NCBI RefSeq assembly: GCF_049116215.1
Contig: NZ_JAGDZB010000002.1
Coordinates: 496,001 to 560,000, forward strand
Origin: Shimia sp049116215
GTDB taxonomy: Bacteria > Pseudomonadota > Alphaproteobacteria > Rhodobacterales > Rhodobacteraceae
DNA: 64,000 nucleotides
Direction of reading: 5' to 3'
Shown: positions 26,792-36,281 of the stretch, piece after piece
Layout: every line of letters begins with the position of its first letter
Numbering within the stretch: position 1 is the stretch's first letter
The notes under the pieces: model-generated
What the model saw: the letters and a program-made list of their open reading frames with translations, nothing else
The model's database searches: none
What the model was told of the DNA's origin: nothing
Position numbers and translations under genes: made by a program

Positions 26792-27796
26792 ATGACCACA
26801 CCATTGATTGATCCGTTCCACCGCGCCGTGTCCTACTTGCGTGTATCCGTCACAGACAGATGTGATTTCCGCTGCGTGTATTGCATGGCCGAGAATATGA
26901 CGTTCCTCCCCAAAAAGGAGCTTCTGACACTCGAGGAATTGGACCGCATGTGCTCAACCTTCATCCGGCTCGGTGTGGAAAAGCTGCGCATCACCGGCGG
27001 GGAGCCTCTTGTGCGTCGCGACATCATGACCTTTTTCAAAGGCATGAAGCGCCACCTCGACAGCGGCGCGCTCAAGGAGCTCACCCTGACAACAAATGGC
27101 TCACAACTCGAGCGCTTTGCGGAAGAGCTCTATGCGTACGGCGTGCGCCGGGTGAACATTTCTCTTGATACCATCGACGATCAAAAATTTGCCGATATCA
27201 CGCGATGGGGCCGCCTGGAGCAAGTGATGCGTGGAATTGACGCCGCACAGGCAGCTGGCCTACGCATTAAAATCAATGCCGTCGCCCTCAAGGGGTTCAA
27301 CGAGGACGAACTCTTTACCCTCGCAGAGTGGTGCGCAGATCGCGATATGGATATGACCTGGATTGAAGTCATGCCCATGGGGGATTTGGGCAATGAGGAC
27401 CGCATAGGCCAGTATTGGTCACTCGACGAACTTCGTGGAAAGCTGGCGGAACGCTATACCTTAACCGACTTGGCCGAGCGCACTGGCGGACCCGCACGGT
27501 ACGTAAAGCTAGAGGAAACTGGGCAAAAGATTGGGTTCATCACTCCTATGACCCATAACTTCTGTGAAAGCTGCAACCGTGTACGCCTCACGTGTACCGG
27601 TCAGCTGTTTATGTGCTTGGGGCAAGAAGACATGGCCGACCTCCGCGGTGCTTTGCGCGGCAGTGAAGGCGACGCTGCGCTGGAAGATGCCATCCGCGCA
27701 GCCATTGCACTCAAACCTAAGGGACATGATTTTGATTACTCCCGCCAGAAGGTTGACGGTCAAATGTCGCGCCACATGAGCCACACAGGCGGTTAA
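26792..27796 (+). CDS. moaA: GTP 3',8-cyclase (molybdenum cofactor biosynthesis)
   Basis: A 334-residue radical-SAM enzyme that starts molybdopterin synthesis from GTP. The N-terminal cluster motif is CDFRCVYC (C-x3-C-x2-C), followed by RITGGEPLVRRD. The C-terminal second cluster is in NFCESCNRVRLTC...MCL, and the protein ends in the Gly-Gly pair needed for MoaA activity. The ATG at 26792 is chosen over an upstream TTG. Other moa genes are not adjacent. Confidence 0.97.
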   Translation: MTTPLIDPFHRAVSYLRVSVTDRCDFRCVYCMAENMTFLPKKELLTLEELDRMCSTFIRLGVEKLRITGGEPLVRRDIMTFFKGMKRHLDSGALKELTLTTNGSQLERFAEELYAYGVRRVNISLDTIDDQKFADITRWGRLEQVMRGIDAAQAAGLRIKINAVALKGFNEDELFTLAEWCADRDMDMTWIEVMPMGDLGNEDRIGQYWSLDELRGKLAERYTLTDLAERTGGPARYVKLEETGQKIGFITPMTHNFCESCNRVRLTCTGQLFMCLGQEDMADLRGALRGSEGDAALEDAIRAAIALKPKGHDFDYSRQKVDGQMSRHMSHTGG

Positions 27797-28827
27797 ACAC
27801 GCCCCTGTGTAACAGGCCCGGCGCTTTTTCGGGCCACCAGGTAGACCGGCATCACGGTGGGTTCGTTGACGATGTTTTTGACACCTCTCAATTGATGCAA
27901 CAGCTGTCGTGCAGCCTCGTTGCCCATTTTGTTGCGATGCTGATGGATCGTTGTCAGTGGCGGGTTAAACACTTCCGTCATTTCGATATTGTCAAACCCT
28001 GTTACGGACAGATCATCGGGCACCTTCACCCCGATATCTGTTAGGCCCGCGATCAATCCGAACGCGATCTGATCACTTGCGCAAATCCAAGCCGTTGGAC
28101 CATTTTGAAGCGTCGCCACTTTCTTGGCCGCTATTTTACCTGCCTCTATTGAGAAGTCCCCCGGCAACATCCACGCTGACTGCAGCTCCCCTCCCCGAAT
28201 TTGCACAAACTTTGCAAACGCCTCTTGCCTTTTCTGGGACAGGACATTGGTGCTTGGCCCGGCGACATGGCCAAACCGCCGGTGCCCTAGCTCCCAGAGG
28301 TGATCCACAAGCATGCGAATCCCTTCTGAATTATCCGCCCGCACGGATGGGCAGGCAAATCCCTCCACCCACTCACATGCAAAAACCACCGGAACTGTGG
28401 CTGGCACCGATTGCAGCGCCGCAAGCTCCCGCTGATCGATCTCTCCATCCAGAATGATCAACCCATCGGCCTGCCCTGCAGAGATGTATCGCTGAAGTTG
28501 GTCGCTGGTTAGGGTGACGTCGCTGCTGTCGGTCACAAGCAAGCTGTAATCAGACGCATTTAATTCCCGTTCCAACCCAGAAAGGATATTTGAAAAGAAT
28601 GGGTTGGACAAGTTTGGCACCAAGGCAAGAACTGTTCGAGACTTGTTTGTCCGAAGATTTCGAGCCGCCTTATTGACGCGATATCCCGTCTCCTGAACCG
28701 CTTTTTGAACGGCCTCCCTCGTGGCCTCAGATACCATGGAGGGGTCATTCAAGACCCGGCTTACCGTCGCAGTTGAAACCCCTGCCAAACGGGCAACATC
28801 AATAACTTTAGGCTTGGTAATTCTCAT
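27793..28827 (-). CDS. LacI-family repressor of the adjacent sugar operon
   Basis: A 344-residue LacI/GalR regulator: N-terminal HTH and hinge (VIDVARLAGVSTATVSRVLNDPSMVSEATREAV) and a periplasmic-binding-like ligand domain (PNLSNPFFSNILSGLE, WICASDQIAFGLI, VTGFDNIEM). It is divergent from a sugar ABC operon, and two identical perfect palindromes of the LacI type lie between them. It therefore probably represses both itself and the operon until a sugar binds. Its last codons overlap the moaA stop region by four bases on the opposite strand. Confidence 0.92.
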   Translation of the reverse strand: MRITKPKVIDVARLAGVSTATVSRVLNDPSMVSEATREAVQKAVQETGYRVNKAARNLRTNKSRTVLALVPNLSNPFFSNILSGLERELNASDYSLLVTDSSDVTLTSDQLQRYISAGQADGLIILDGEIDQRELAALQSVPATVPVVFACEWVEGFACPSVRADNSEGIRMLVDHLWELGHRRFGHVAGPSTNVLSQKRQEAFAKFVQIRGGELQSAWMLPGDFSIEAGKIAAKKVATLQNGPTAWICASDQIAFGLIAGLTDIGVKVPDDLSVTGFDNIEMTEVFNPPLTTIHQHRNKMGNEAARQLLHQLRGVKNIVNEPTVMPVYLVARKSAGPVTQGRV

Positions 28828-28886
28828 TATTATTTTTGAACCTCAAATTATACATTGACTCAACTCACCTCGTCGAGATACCGCTA

Positions 28887-28900
28887 TGTAATCGATTACA
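28887..28900. promoter_or_regulatory. LacI-family operator 1
   Basis: Perfect 14-bp palindrome TGTAATCGATTACA with the central CG typical of LacI/GalR operators. It lies about 60 bp upstream of the repressor start and is identical to operator 2, ninety bases away. Confidence 0.88.
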
Positions 28901-28976
28901 CACATCTGTCAACCGATCCAAAAAATAGCGCAAATGTTTACGGCTTCGGAATGTGACGGGTGTGTCTGGGAGGAAA

Positions 28977-28990
28977 TGTAATCGATTACA
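28977..28990. promoter_or_regulatory. LacI-family operator 2
   Basis: Second exact copy of TGTAATCGATTACA, ending 31 bp before the ATG of the sugar-binding protein gene. Position suggests it blocks the operon promoter or early elongation. Confidence 0.88.
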
Positions 28991-29021
28991 TGGCCGCATT
29001 GGCCGACATTGGGAGGATATG

Positions 29022-30251
29022 ATGAACTTTTACAAAGCAACCACTGCCGCGATAGCGTTTAGTGCGGCCGGCGCCGTGTCCGCGGCAGATCTTGAAGTCA
29101 CTCACTGGTGGACGTCTGGCGGTGAAGCCGCTGCGGTCGCGGAATTTGCTAAAGCCTTTGATGCAACTGGCAACAATTGGGTAGACGGCGCCATTGCCGG
29201 TTCCGGTGGAACCGCCCGCCCGATCATTGTCAGCCGGATCATTGGCGGCGATCCAATGCATGCGACACAACTAAACCACGGTCGTCAGGCGGAAGAGCTT
29301 ATCGAAGCTGGCTTGATGCTTGATTTGACCGACGTCGCGACCGCCGAAGGCTGGGCTGACACTGTCAATCCGACATCTCTGCTCGACAGCTGCACAGTTG
29401 ACGGCAAAATCTATTGCGCACCGGTCAACATTCACTCCTGGCAATGGATTTGGCTGAGCCATCAAGCTTATGCCGACGCGGGCGTCGACGTACCGTCCAA
29501 TTGGGACGAGTTTGTAGCTTCTGCCCCTGCGCTAGAAGCCGCTGGCAAAATCCCGCTCGCGATGGGTCAGCAAGCTTGGCAGTCCTCGGGCGCCTTTGGC
29601 GTGATTAACGTGGCGGTGGGTGGTCCTGACCTATGGAACAAAATCAACGTCAACAAAGACGCCGAAGCCGCAGCAGGCCCTGAGATGGCCAAAGTTTTTG
29701 AAGCCGCCGCGGCAGCCCGCGCAATGGCCGCAAACTCCAAGGTACAGGATTGGAACCAAGCAACCAACCTCGTGATCACCGGCCAAGCAGGCGGCCAGGT
29801 TATGGGGGACTGGGCACAGGGTGAATTCCAGGTTGCGGGTCAAGTTGCGGGTCAGGATTACACATGCTTGCCAGGTCTGGGTGTGAACGAAATCATCTCT
29901 ACCGGTGGTGACGCCTTCTACTTCCCGAAACAAGATGATCCTGAAATCGAAGAGGCTCAGAAAGAGTTGGCCAAACTGCTCCTGAGCCCAGAAGTACAGG
30001 TGAACTTCAACCTGAAAAAAGGCTCATTGCCAGTGCGCGGCGACATCGACCTCACCGCCGCAAATGACTGCATGAAGAAAGGTCTGGAGATCTTGGCTTC
30101 CGGCAACATTCTGCAATCCGGCGACCAGGTTCTGTCAGCAGACACCTCTACTCAGATCGAAGACCTGATGGTCGAGTTTTGGAACGATCCGTCCTACTCA
30201 GCTGCGGATGCTCAGGCAAAATACGCCGAGATCATCGCAGACGCGGACTAA
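29022..30251 (+). CDS. Sugar ABC transporter, periplasmic binding protein
   Basis: A 409-residue family 1 solute-binding protein with a signal peptide (cleavage near AVSA-ADLEV). The mature start LEVTHWWTSGGEAAAVAEF and SWQWIWLSHQAYADAGVDVPSNWDEF are typical of glucose/mannose or glycoside binders of the GtsA type. GGAGG lies five bases before the chosen ATG (29022); an ATG one codon earlier is too close to it. It is the first gene after the LacI operators and is followed by a terminator-like hairpin. Exact sugar unknown. Confidence 0.92.
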   Translation: MNFYKATTAAIAFSAAGAVSAADLEVTHWWTSGGEAAAVAEFAKAFDATGNNWVDGAIAGSGGTARPIIVSRIIGGDPMHATQLNHGRQAEELIEAGLMLDLTDVATAEGWADTVNPTSLLDSCTVDGKIYCAPVNIHSWQWIWLSHQAYADAGVDVPSNWDEFVASAPALEAAGKIPLAMGQQAWQSSGAFGVINVAVGGPDLWNKINVNKDAEAAAGPEMAKVFEAAAAARAMAANSKVQDWNQATNLVITGQAGGQVMGDWAQGEFQVAGQVAGQDYTCLPGLGVNEIISTGGDAFYFPKQDDPEIEEAQKELAKLLLSPEVQVNFNLKKGSLPVRGDIDLTAANDCMKKGLEILASGNILQSGDQVLSADTSTQIEDLMVEFWNDPSYSAADAQAKYAEIIADAD

Positions 30252-30259
30252 TCCATAGT

Positions 30260-30291
30260 ACGGAGCCCGCCCTCAGGGCAGGCTCCGTTTT
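30260..30291 (+). terminator. Hairpin attenuator after the sugar-binding protein gene
   Basis: ACGGAGCC (30260-30267) pairs with GGCTCCGT (30281-30288), extended inside by GCCCT/AGGGC, and followed by TTT. It probably lowers transcription into the permease genes, giving more binding protein than membrane components. Confidence 0.75.
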
Positions 30292-30365
30292 CCTGCTGCC
30301 CCTAATTTCCCCTATCGGACCTGATGGAGGTCAAACTCAGACCCATCAGGCTGGAGACCCAAGCC

Positions 30366-31298
30366 ATGGCTGTGACAGACGGCGCACATGTGGAGTCCCC
30401 TCGGACAGCCACAAAGCGGCCCAACCGCCTTTTCAAAAACATGACGGCGAAACTTGCCGCGATACCCATGATCTTTACCGCGTTGGTGGTGTTCATCGGT
30501 TGTACTCTTTGGACGATCTATCATTCGTTCACCAAATCCAAACTGCTGCCAGCTCCCGACAAATGGGTAGGTCTGGACCAATATGAGCGGCTTTGGAGCA
30601 CACGCCGCTGGCTTGTCTCAATCGAGAACCTCGCAATTTATGGCATTTGCTCATTGGTGCTGAGCCTTGTGATCGGCTTTGTTTTGGCCGCACTTCTGGA
30701 TCGCAAAATCCGCGGCGAAGGTGTGTTCCGCACCATCTTCCTCTACCCGTTCGCGCTTAGCTTTGTTGTAACCGGCCTCGTCTGGCAGTGGATTCTGAAC
30801 CCTCAATTCGGCGTCCAAGGCGTTGTACAGCGCTGGGGCTGGGAAAGCTTCGCGTTTGACCCGTTGAACAACCCCAATATCGTGATCTACGGCATTCTGA
30901 TCGCGGGTATCTGGCAAGGCTCAGGCTTTATCATGGTGATCCTGCTGGCAGGCTTGCGCGGCATCGACGAGGACATCTGGAAAGCCTCACGCGTTGAAGG
31001 CATTCCAGTGTGGAAAACCTACATCTTCATCGTCATTCCGATGATGCGTCCGATCTTCGTAACGGCTCTGGTTCTGATCGCCGCAGGCATCATCAAGGTC
31101 TACGACCTCGTGGTGGCACAAACCTCAGGTGGTCCTGGCATCGCGTCTGAAGTGCCCGCCAAATACGTCATCGAAAAAATGTTCCAAGCTCAGAATCTTG
31201 GCCAAGGCTTCGCGGCCTCCACCATGATGCTGCTTTCGGTCCTCGTGGTGTTGATCCCATGGGCCTATCTCGAATTTGGAGGCAAAAGCCGTGACTGA
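30366..31298 (+). CDS. Sugar ABC transporter permease 1
   Basis: A 310-residue permease with six or so membrane helices and the EAA-type loop (ASRVEGIPVWKTYIFIVIPMMRP) that contacts the ATPase. The start at 30366 follows a GGAG site; an in-frame ATG at 30324 has none. It resembles GtsB/MalF-like sugar permeases. The gene overlaps the next permease by eight bases. Confidence 0.9.
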   Translation: MAVTDGAHVESPRTATKRPNRLFKNMTAKLAAIPMIFTALVVFIGCTLWTIYHSFTKSKLLPAPDKWVGLDQYERLWSTRRWLVSIENLAIYGICSLVLSLVIGFVLAALLDRKIRGEGVFRTIFLYPFALSFVVTGLVWQWILNPQFGVQGVVQRWGWESFAFDPLNNPNIVIYGILIAGIWQGSGFIMVILLAGLRGIDEDIWKASRVEGIPVWKTYIFIVIPMMRPIFVTALVLIAAGIIKVYDLVVAQTSGGPGIASEVPAKYVIEKMFQAQNLGQGFAASTMMLLSVLVVLIPWAYLEFGGKSRD

Positions 31299-32232
31299 TG
31301 CACCCGTTGCCCGTGGCGCAGTTCCGCGCGGAACCAAACCCCGCAAACGCCTCACCCCAACAAACATTATGCTTTATGGCACGCTTTTTGTGGCTGCACT
31401 GTACTACCTGCTACCTCTCTATGTGATGATGGTGACGTCGCTCAAGGGAATGCCGGAAATCCGCCTTGGGAACGTCTTCGCTCCACCGGTGGAAATCACA
31501 TTTGAGCCATGGGTCAAAGCCTGGGCCGAGGCCTGCACCGGTATCAACTGTGACGGTCTCTCACGTGGCTTCTGGAACTCAGTTCAAATCCTCGTTCCGT
31601 CCGTGGTGATCTCTATCGCCATCGCATCGGTGAACGGCTACGCCTTGTCGTTGTGGAAGTTCAAAGGCTCTGAGGTGTTCTTCACCATTCTGATTTTTGG
31701 CGCGTTCATCCCCTACCAAGTGATGATCTACCCCATGGTGATCCTCCTGCGTGAAGCAGGCGAAGGGCTTTCGTTCTTAACCGGCACCAAGGTGCGTTTG
31801 ATGGGCAGCATCTGGGGCTTGGTGATCGTACACACAGTCTTTGGCATGCCGATCCTGACCCTACTTTTCCGCAACTACTTCGCCTCGGTGCCAGAAGAAC
31901 TTTTCAAAGCGGCGCGGGTCGATGGCGCGGGCTTCTGGCAAATCTACTTCCAGATCATGTTGCCTATGGCGCTACCGATCTTTGTTGTGGCGATCATCTT
32001 GCAAGTCACCGGGATCTGGAATGACTTCCTCTTTGGCGTGATCTTCACCAAGCCCGACACCTATCCCATGACGGTGCAGCTTAACAACATCGTCAACTCG
32101 GTGCAGGGCGTGAAAGAATACAACGTCAACATGGCCGCAACCATGCTCACCGGCCTTGTTCCCCTCATCATCTATTTTGCTTCCGGCAAACTCTTCGTGC
32201 GCGGCATCGCAGCCGGCGCTGTAAAGGGCTGA
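31291..32232 (+). CDS. Sugar ABC transporter permease 2
   Basis: A 313-residue MalG/GtsC-type permease with about six helices and the EAA loop AARVDGAGFWQIYFQIMLPMALP. The GTG at 31291 is chosen as start because GGAGG lies eight bases upstream; it overlaps the previous gene. Together with permease 1 it forms the membrane channel. Confidence 0.9.
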   Translation: MTDAPVARGAVPRGTKPRKRLTPTNIMLYGTLFVAALYYLLPLYVMMVTSLKGMPEIRLGNVFAPPVEITFEPWVKAWAEACTGINCDGLSRGFWNSVQILVPSVVISIAIASVNGYALSLWKFKGSEVFFTILIFGAFIPYQVMIYPMVILLREAGEGLSFLTGTKVRLMGSIWGLVIVHTVFGMPILTLLFRNYFASVPEELFKAARVDGAGFWQIYFQIMLPMALPIFVVAIILQVTGIWNDFLFGVIFTKPDTYPMTVQLNNIVNSVQGVKEYNVNMAATMLTGLVPLIIYFASGKLFVRGIAAGAVKG

Positions 32233-32234
32233 CT

Positions 32235-33317
32235 ATGACCAATGTAACTGTAAAAGACCTCACTCTTGAATTTGGTGCCGTGCGCGTGCTGGACCAGCTC
32301 AACATCGACGTCCAAGAAGGCGAGTTCCTTGTGCTTCTCGGCGCTTCTGGGTGTGGAAAATCCACCTTGCTCAACTGCATTGCAGGGCTGCTCGACATCA
32401 CCGATGGTGAAATCCACATCGGCGGCCGCAATGTCACCTGGGAGGAGCCGTCAGAACGCGGCATCGGCATGGTATTCCAATCCTACGCTCTCTATCCGCA
32501 GATGTCGGTGGAAGGGAATCTGTCATTTGGATTGAAAAACGCCAAGGTACCGAAATCTGAAATCGCAAAACGCGTCGCCCGTGCTGCCGAGATCCTGCAA
32601 ATTGAACCGCTGTTAAAACGCAAACCTGCCGCCCTCTCAGGCGGCCAACGTCAGCGGGTCGCGATTGGCCGCGCTCTGGTACGAGACGTCGATGTCTTCT
32701 TGTTTGACGAGCCTCTTTCTAACCTTGACGCAAAGCTGCGCGCTGACCTGCGGGTGGAACTCAAACTGCTGCACCAAAAACTCGACAACACGATGATCTA
32801 CGTGACCCACGATCAAGTCGAAGCCATGACACTTGCAGATCGCATCGCCATCATGCGCAGCGGTGTGGTGCAGCAAATCGCCAGTCCATCAGAGGTCTAC
32901 AACCGCCCGGCCAACAAATATGTTGCGGGCTTCATCGGCTCCCCCACGATCAACTTCTTTGAGGGTTCCATCACCGATGGCGGCAGCGAGTTCCTTTCGG
33001 CAGACATGCATTTCCCACTCACGGGATATGAAGCCACGCCGGGCGCGCTGACGGCGCGTCCGGCGTGGCTCGGTATCCGTCCGGAAGCAGTAATCACTGG
33101 CACAGACGTCCATCAACAGCCTTTCACCGCCGAAATCGTGGTGGAACTGGTAGAGCCCATGGGATCGGACACTCTAATCTACACCACGCTTGCCGGAATC
33201 CCATTCCGCTTCCGCATGAGTGGCAAAGCCAGTGTGGCAGCAGGCGACGCACTCAAAATCGGCTTTGATCCCGCTCAGGGATCCCTCTTTGACAAATCAA
33301 CTGAAAACCGTCTTTGA
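32235..33317 (+). CDS. Sugar ABC transporter ATPase (MalK/UgpC type)
   Basis: A 360-residue ATPase. Walker A GASGCGKST, signature LSGGQRQRVAIGRAL, Walker B VFLFDEPLSNLDAKLR and switch His in YVTHDQVEAM are complete. The C-terminal 130 residues form the MalK-type regulatory domain (PAWLGIRPEAV, LVEPMGSDTLIY). It begins two bases after the permease 2 stop and completes the importer. Confidence 0.95.
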   Translation: MTNVTVKDLTLEFGAVRVLDQLNIDVQEGEFLVLLGASGCGKSTLLNCIAGLLDITDGEIHIGGRNVTWEEPSERGIGMVFQSYALYPQMSVEGNLSFGLKNAKVPKSEIAKRVARAAEILQIEPLLKRKPAALSGGQRQRVAIGRALVRDVDVFLFDEPLSNLDAKLRADLRVELKLLHQKLDNTMIYVTHDQVEAMTLADRIAIMRSGVVQQIASPSEVYNRPANKYVAGFIGSPTINFFEGSITDGGSEFLSADMHFPLTGYEATPGALTARPAWLGIRPEAVITGTDVHQQPFTAEIVVELVEPMGSDTLIYTTLAGIPFRFRMSGKASVAAGDALKIGFDPAQGSLFDKSTENRL

Positions 33318-33338
33318 CGCTCATTTCTGGAGGCTTTC

Positions 33339-34085
33339 ATGAGCTTTTCATTTCAATTGTACTCCTCGCGCAATGTCGCGAGCCAAGAAGCGTTTCTCTC
33401 AAACTTGGCCGAACTCGGTTACACCAGCGTGGAAGGCTACGGTGGCGTTTACGGCGATCCGGACTCGTTTTCTGAAGCCATGTCTGCGAATGGATTAACC
33501 ATGCCAAGTGGTCACTTTGGCATCGACGAGCTTCGTGACAACTTTGACGGCGTAATGATGCTTGCGGATACCTTTGGCATCAAACATGTCATCGTACCTT
33601 ACCTCGTGGCCGAAGCTCGCCCAGCTGACAAAGCCGGTTGGCAAGCGTTTGCCGAAGAGCTGTCCGAGATCGGCTCAAAAGTCGGCGCAACCGGCAAAAC
33701 CTTCTCTTGGCACAACCACGACTTCGAATATGAAGCGTTGGAGGACGGAAGCTATCCAATGGATATCATCCTTGAAAACGCCCCAGACATCGGTTGGGAA
33801 GCCGATCTGGGCTGGGTAGCCCGCGCGGGTCTTGACCCGGCTCCGATCGTTGCCAAATACGCCAACCGCATTGTCGCCGTACACGTCAAAGACATCGCTA
33901 AAGAAGGCGAAGGTCTCGATGAGGACGGATGGTCCGACATCGGTGATGGAGTGATGGACTGGCCCGGATTGATCCGTCAAATCCGCCAACAGGCCCCCAA
34001 CGCTATTCTGGTCGCGGAACAGGACAATCCAAGCGACGCCGTGCGTTTTGCGTCCGTCTCTATGGCCAACCTGAAGGAGATTTGA
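33339..34085 (+). CDS. Sugar phosphate isomerase/epimerase-type TIM-barrel enzyme 1
   Basis: A 248-residue xylose-isomerase-like TIM barrel. Putative metal ligands are seen in FSWHNHDFEYE, WEADLGWVARAG and AVHVKDIAKEG. Relatives epimerise or isomerise sugars and inosose, and some cleave 3-keto-glycosides. GGAGG lies before the ATG. The stop overlaps the region of the next gene's ribosome site. The pairing with a dehydrogenase downstream suggests consecutive steps on the imported sugar; the reaction is not known. Confidence 0.88.
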   Translation: MSFSFQLYSSRNVASQEAFLSNLAELGYTSVEGYGGVYGDPDSFSEAMSANGLTMPSGHFGIDELRDNFDGVMMLADTFGIKHVIVPYLVAEARPADKAGWQAFAEELSEIGSKVGATGKTFSWHNHDFEYEALEDGSYPMDIILENAPDIGWEADLGWVARAGLDPAPIVAKYANRIVAVHVKDIAKEGEGLDEDGWSDIGDGVMDWPGLIRQIRQQAPNAILVAEQDNPSDAVRFASVSMANLKEI

Positions 34086-34087
34086 TC

Positions 34088-35218
34088 ATGGGAACTGCAG
34101 TGAAAGTTGGCATCATCGGATGCGGCAACATCTCCACCACCTACATGCGAATGGGGCAGTTTTTCAAAGACTACAAAGTTGTAGCCTGCGCCGATTTGAA
34201 CTCAGATGCCGCCGAAACACGGGCAACCGAATTTGGTTTGCGTGCTTTGAGCATTGAAGAACTCTTGGCCGATCCAGAAATTGAAATTGTGGTCAACCTG
34301 ACCATTCCCGCAGCGCACTTTGAGGTGTCGAGCGAGATCCTGAAAGCCGGCAAACACGTTTATTCGGAAAAGCCGTTTGTACTGACTGCTGAGGAAGGCG
34401 CAAAGCTGTCGGAATTGGCGACGGCCCGAAACCTTCGTATCGGCTCCGCCCCCGACACTTTTATGGGCGGCAGCCATCAGAAAGCGCGCGAGATATTGGA
34501 CAACGGTGAGATTGGCCAAGTGACCTCGGGCACCATCCATGTGATGAGCAGCGGCATGGAACATTGGCATCCAAACCCGGATTTCTTCTTCCTACCGGGC
34601 GCGGGACCAATATTCGACCTTGCCCCCTACTATGTGACCAATCTGGTGCAATTGCTCGGGCCGGTCGAAAGTGTGACCGCCATGAGCAGCACACCGCGCA
34701 GCCACAGGACAATTGCCTGTGGCCCACGCAACGGCGAGCAAATCCCGGTTGAAACACCCACAACCGTGCACTCAATTCTGAAGTTCGCAAATGGAGCGAT
34801 TATCAGCTATGGCACCAGCTGGGATGTTAAATCCCATGAACACAACAACATGGAGCTCTACGGCCTAGAAGGGACGCTCTATGTCCCTGACCCCAACTTC
34901 TTTGGCGGCCAGCTCCGGCTTGTCCGAAGCGACAATGACGAAGCGCTGATTTCCACCGGCCACCCATTCTCCAAACCCAACGACGGAGACAATGCCAACT
35001 ACCGCGGCGCGGGCTTGGCAGACATGGCCGCCGCCATCCGCGATGGGCGCCAACATCGCTGTAACAACGAACTGGCTTTGCATGTCGTCGAAGTTATGGG
35101 CGCGATCCTTGAATCTGGCGACACAAGAGAAACTGTATCACTCCAAAGCACCTGTGACCGCCCAGCGCCCTTTGGCGCGGACGATGCCTTTGCAATCATG
35201 GAGTTGGAGGAGACCTGA
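34088..35218 (+). CDS. Gfo/Idh/MocA-family oxidoreductase 1
   Basis: A 376-residue NAD(P)-dependent dehydrogenase. The Rossmann start VKVGIIGCGNISTTY and the conserved YSEKPFVLT (EKP motif, Lys near the active site) mark the family, followed by an alpha/beta substrate domain. The ATG at 34088 has AAGGAG eight bases upstream; an in-frame TTG at 34082 is less likely. Family enzymes oxidise sugars or cyclitols, often at C1 or C3. Confidence 0.9.
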   Translation: MGTAVKVGIIGCGNISTTYMRMGQFFKDYKVVACADLNSDAAETRATEFGLRALSIEELLADPEIEIVVNLTIPAAHFEVSSEILKAGKHVYSEKPFVLTAEEGAKLSELATARNLRIGSAPDTFMGGSHQKAREILDNGEIGQVTSGTIHVMSSGMEHWHPNPDFFFLPGAGPIFDLAPYYVTNLVQLLGPVESVTAMSSTPRSHRTIACGPRNGEQIPVETPTTVHSILKFANGAIISYGTSWDVKSHEHNNMELYGLEGTLYVPDPNFFGGQLRLVRSDNDEALISTGHPFSKPNDGDNANYRGAGLADMAAAIRDGRQHRCNNELALHVVEVMGAILESGDTRETVSLQSTCDRPAPFGADDAFAIMELEET

Positions 35219-36273
35219 TGCCAACAAATCTCAAAGGCCCAGGACTGTTTCTCGCGCAATTTGCCTCGGATGAGTCACCATTTAACTCACTTGAAGCCAT
35301 TGCGGATTGGGCAGCGGAGTTGGGCTACAAAGGGCTTCAAATCCCCTCCGGGGACGAGCGGCTCTTTGATCTCGACAAAGCCGCGTCGTCGCAAACATAT
35401 TGCGACGAGCTGGCAGGTATGTTGGCGGATCGCGGGATGGAAGTGACCGAACTCTCCACCCACATCCAGGGTCAATTGCTTGCGGTGCATCCTGCGTACG
35501 ACAAGCAGTTTGACGGCTTTGCACCCACTGCGGTTCACGGCAACGGCAAAGCGCGCCAAGAGTGGGCGCATGACCAATTACTCAAGGCTGCGAAGGCCTC
35601 CCAGAAATTAGGATTGGCCGCGTCTGTCAGCTTCTCCGGGTCTTTGGCCTTTCCCTATCTCTATCCTTGGCCGCAACGACCGGCAGGATTGATTGAGGAA
35701 GCCTTTGATGAGCTCGCGAAGCGTTGGCTGCCCATCATGAACGCATATGACGAGGCCGGTGTAGACATCGCGTTTGAATTGCATCCCGGCGAAGACCTTT
35801 TTGACGGCGCGACGTTTGAAATGCTGCTGGATCGTTTAGACGGTCACAAGCGCTGCACCATCAACTACGATCCAAGTCACTTCCTGCTGCAACAGCTCGA
35901 CTATCTGGCCTTCATCGACATCTATCACGAGCGTATCACCGCCTATCATGTGAAAGACGCCGAGTTCCGCCCAGATGGCCGTCAGGGCGTTTACTCGGGT
36001 TACCAACCATGGCTTCAACGTGCAGGTCGCTTCCGGTCGCTAGGCGACGGCCAAGTCAACTTTGGTGCGATCTTCTCCAAACTGGCGCAATACGGCTACG
36101 ACAGCTGGGCTGTTCTGGAATGGGAATGCTGTCTGAAGGATGCCACCACAGGCGCCGCAGAAGGTGCGCCCTTCATCGCAGATCATATCATCAACGTGAC
36201 CGAAAAGGCGTTTGATGACTTCGCCGACAGCGGATTGAGCCGCGATGACACCCGCGCGCTGCTTGGTTTGTAG
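35218..36273 (+). CDS. Sugar phosphate isomerase/epimerase-type TIM-barrel enzyme 2
   Basis: A 351-residue TIM barrel, larger than enzyme 1 and not its close copy. Metal-ligand candidates are in FELHPGEDLFDG, INYDPSHFLLQQLD, TAYHVKDAEF and WAVLEWECCLKD. It begins with a TGATG overlap on the preceding dehydrogenase, with GGAGGAG upstream. Probable role: second isomerase, epimerase or keto-glycoside-cleaving enzyme of the pathway. Confidence 0.88.
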   Translation: MPTNLKGPGLFLAQFASDESPFNSLEAIADWAAELGYKGLQIPSGDERLFDLDKAASSQTYCDELAGMLADRGMEVTELSTHIQGQLLAVHPAYDKQFDGFAPTAVHGNGKARQEWAHDQLLKAAKASQKLGLAASVSFSGSLAFPYLYPWPQRPAGLIEEAFDELAKRWLPIMNAYDEAGVDIAFELHPGEDLFDGATFEMLLDRLDGHKRCTINYDPSHFLLQQLDYLAFIDIYHERITAYHVKDAEFRPDGRQGVYSGYQPWLQRAGRFRSLGDGQVNFGAIFSKLAQYGYDSWAVLEWECCLKDATTGAAEGAPFIADHIINVTEKAFDDFADSGLSRDDTRALLGL

Positions 36274-36281
36274 GAGGTGAA

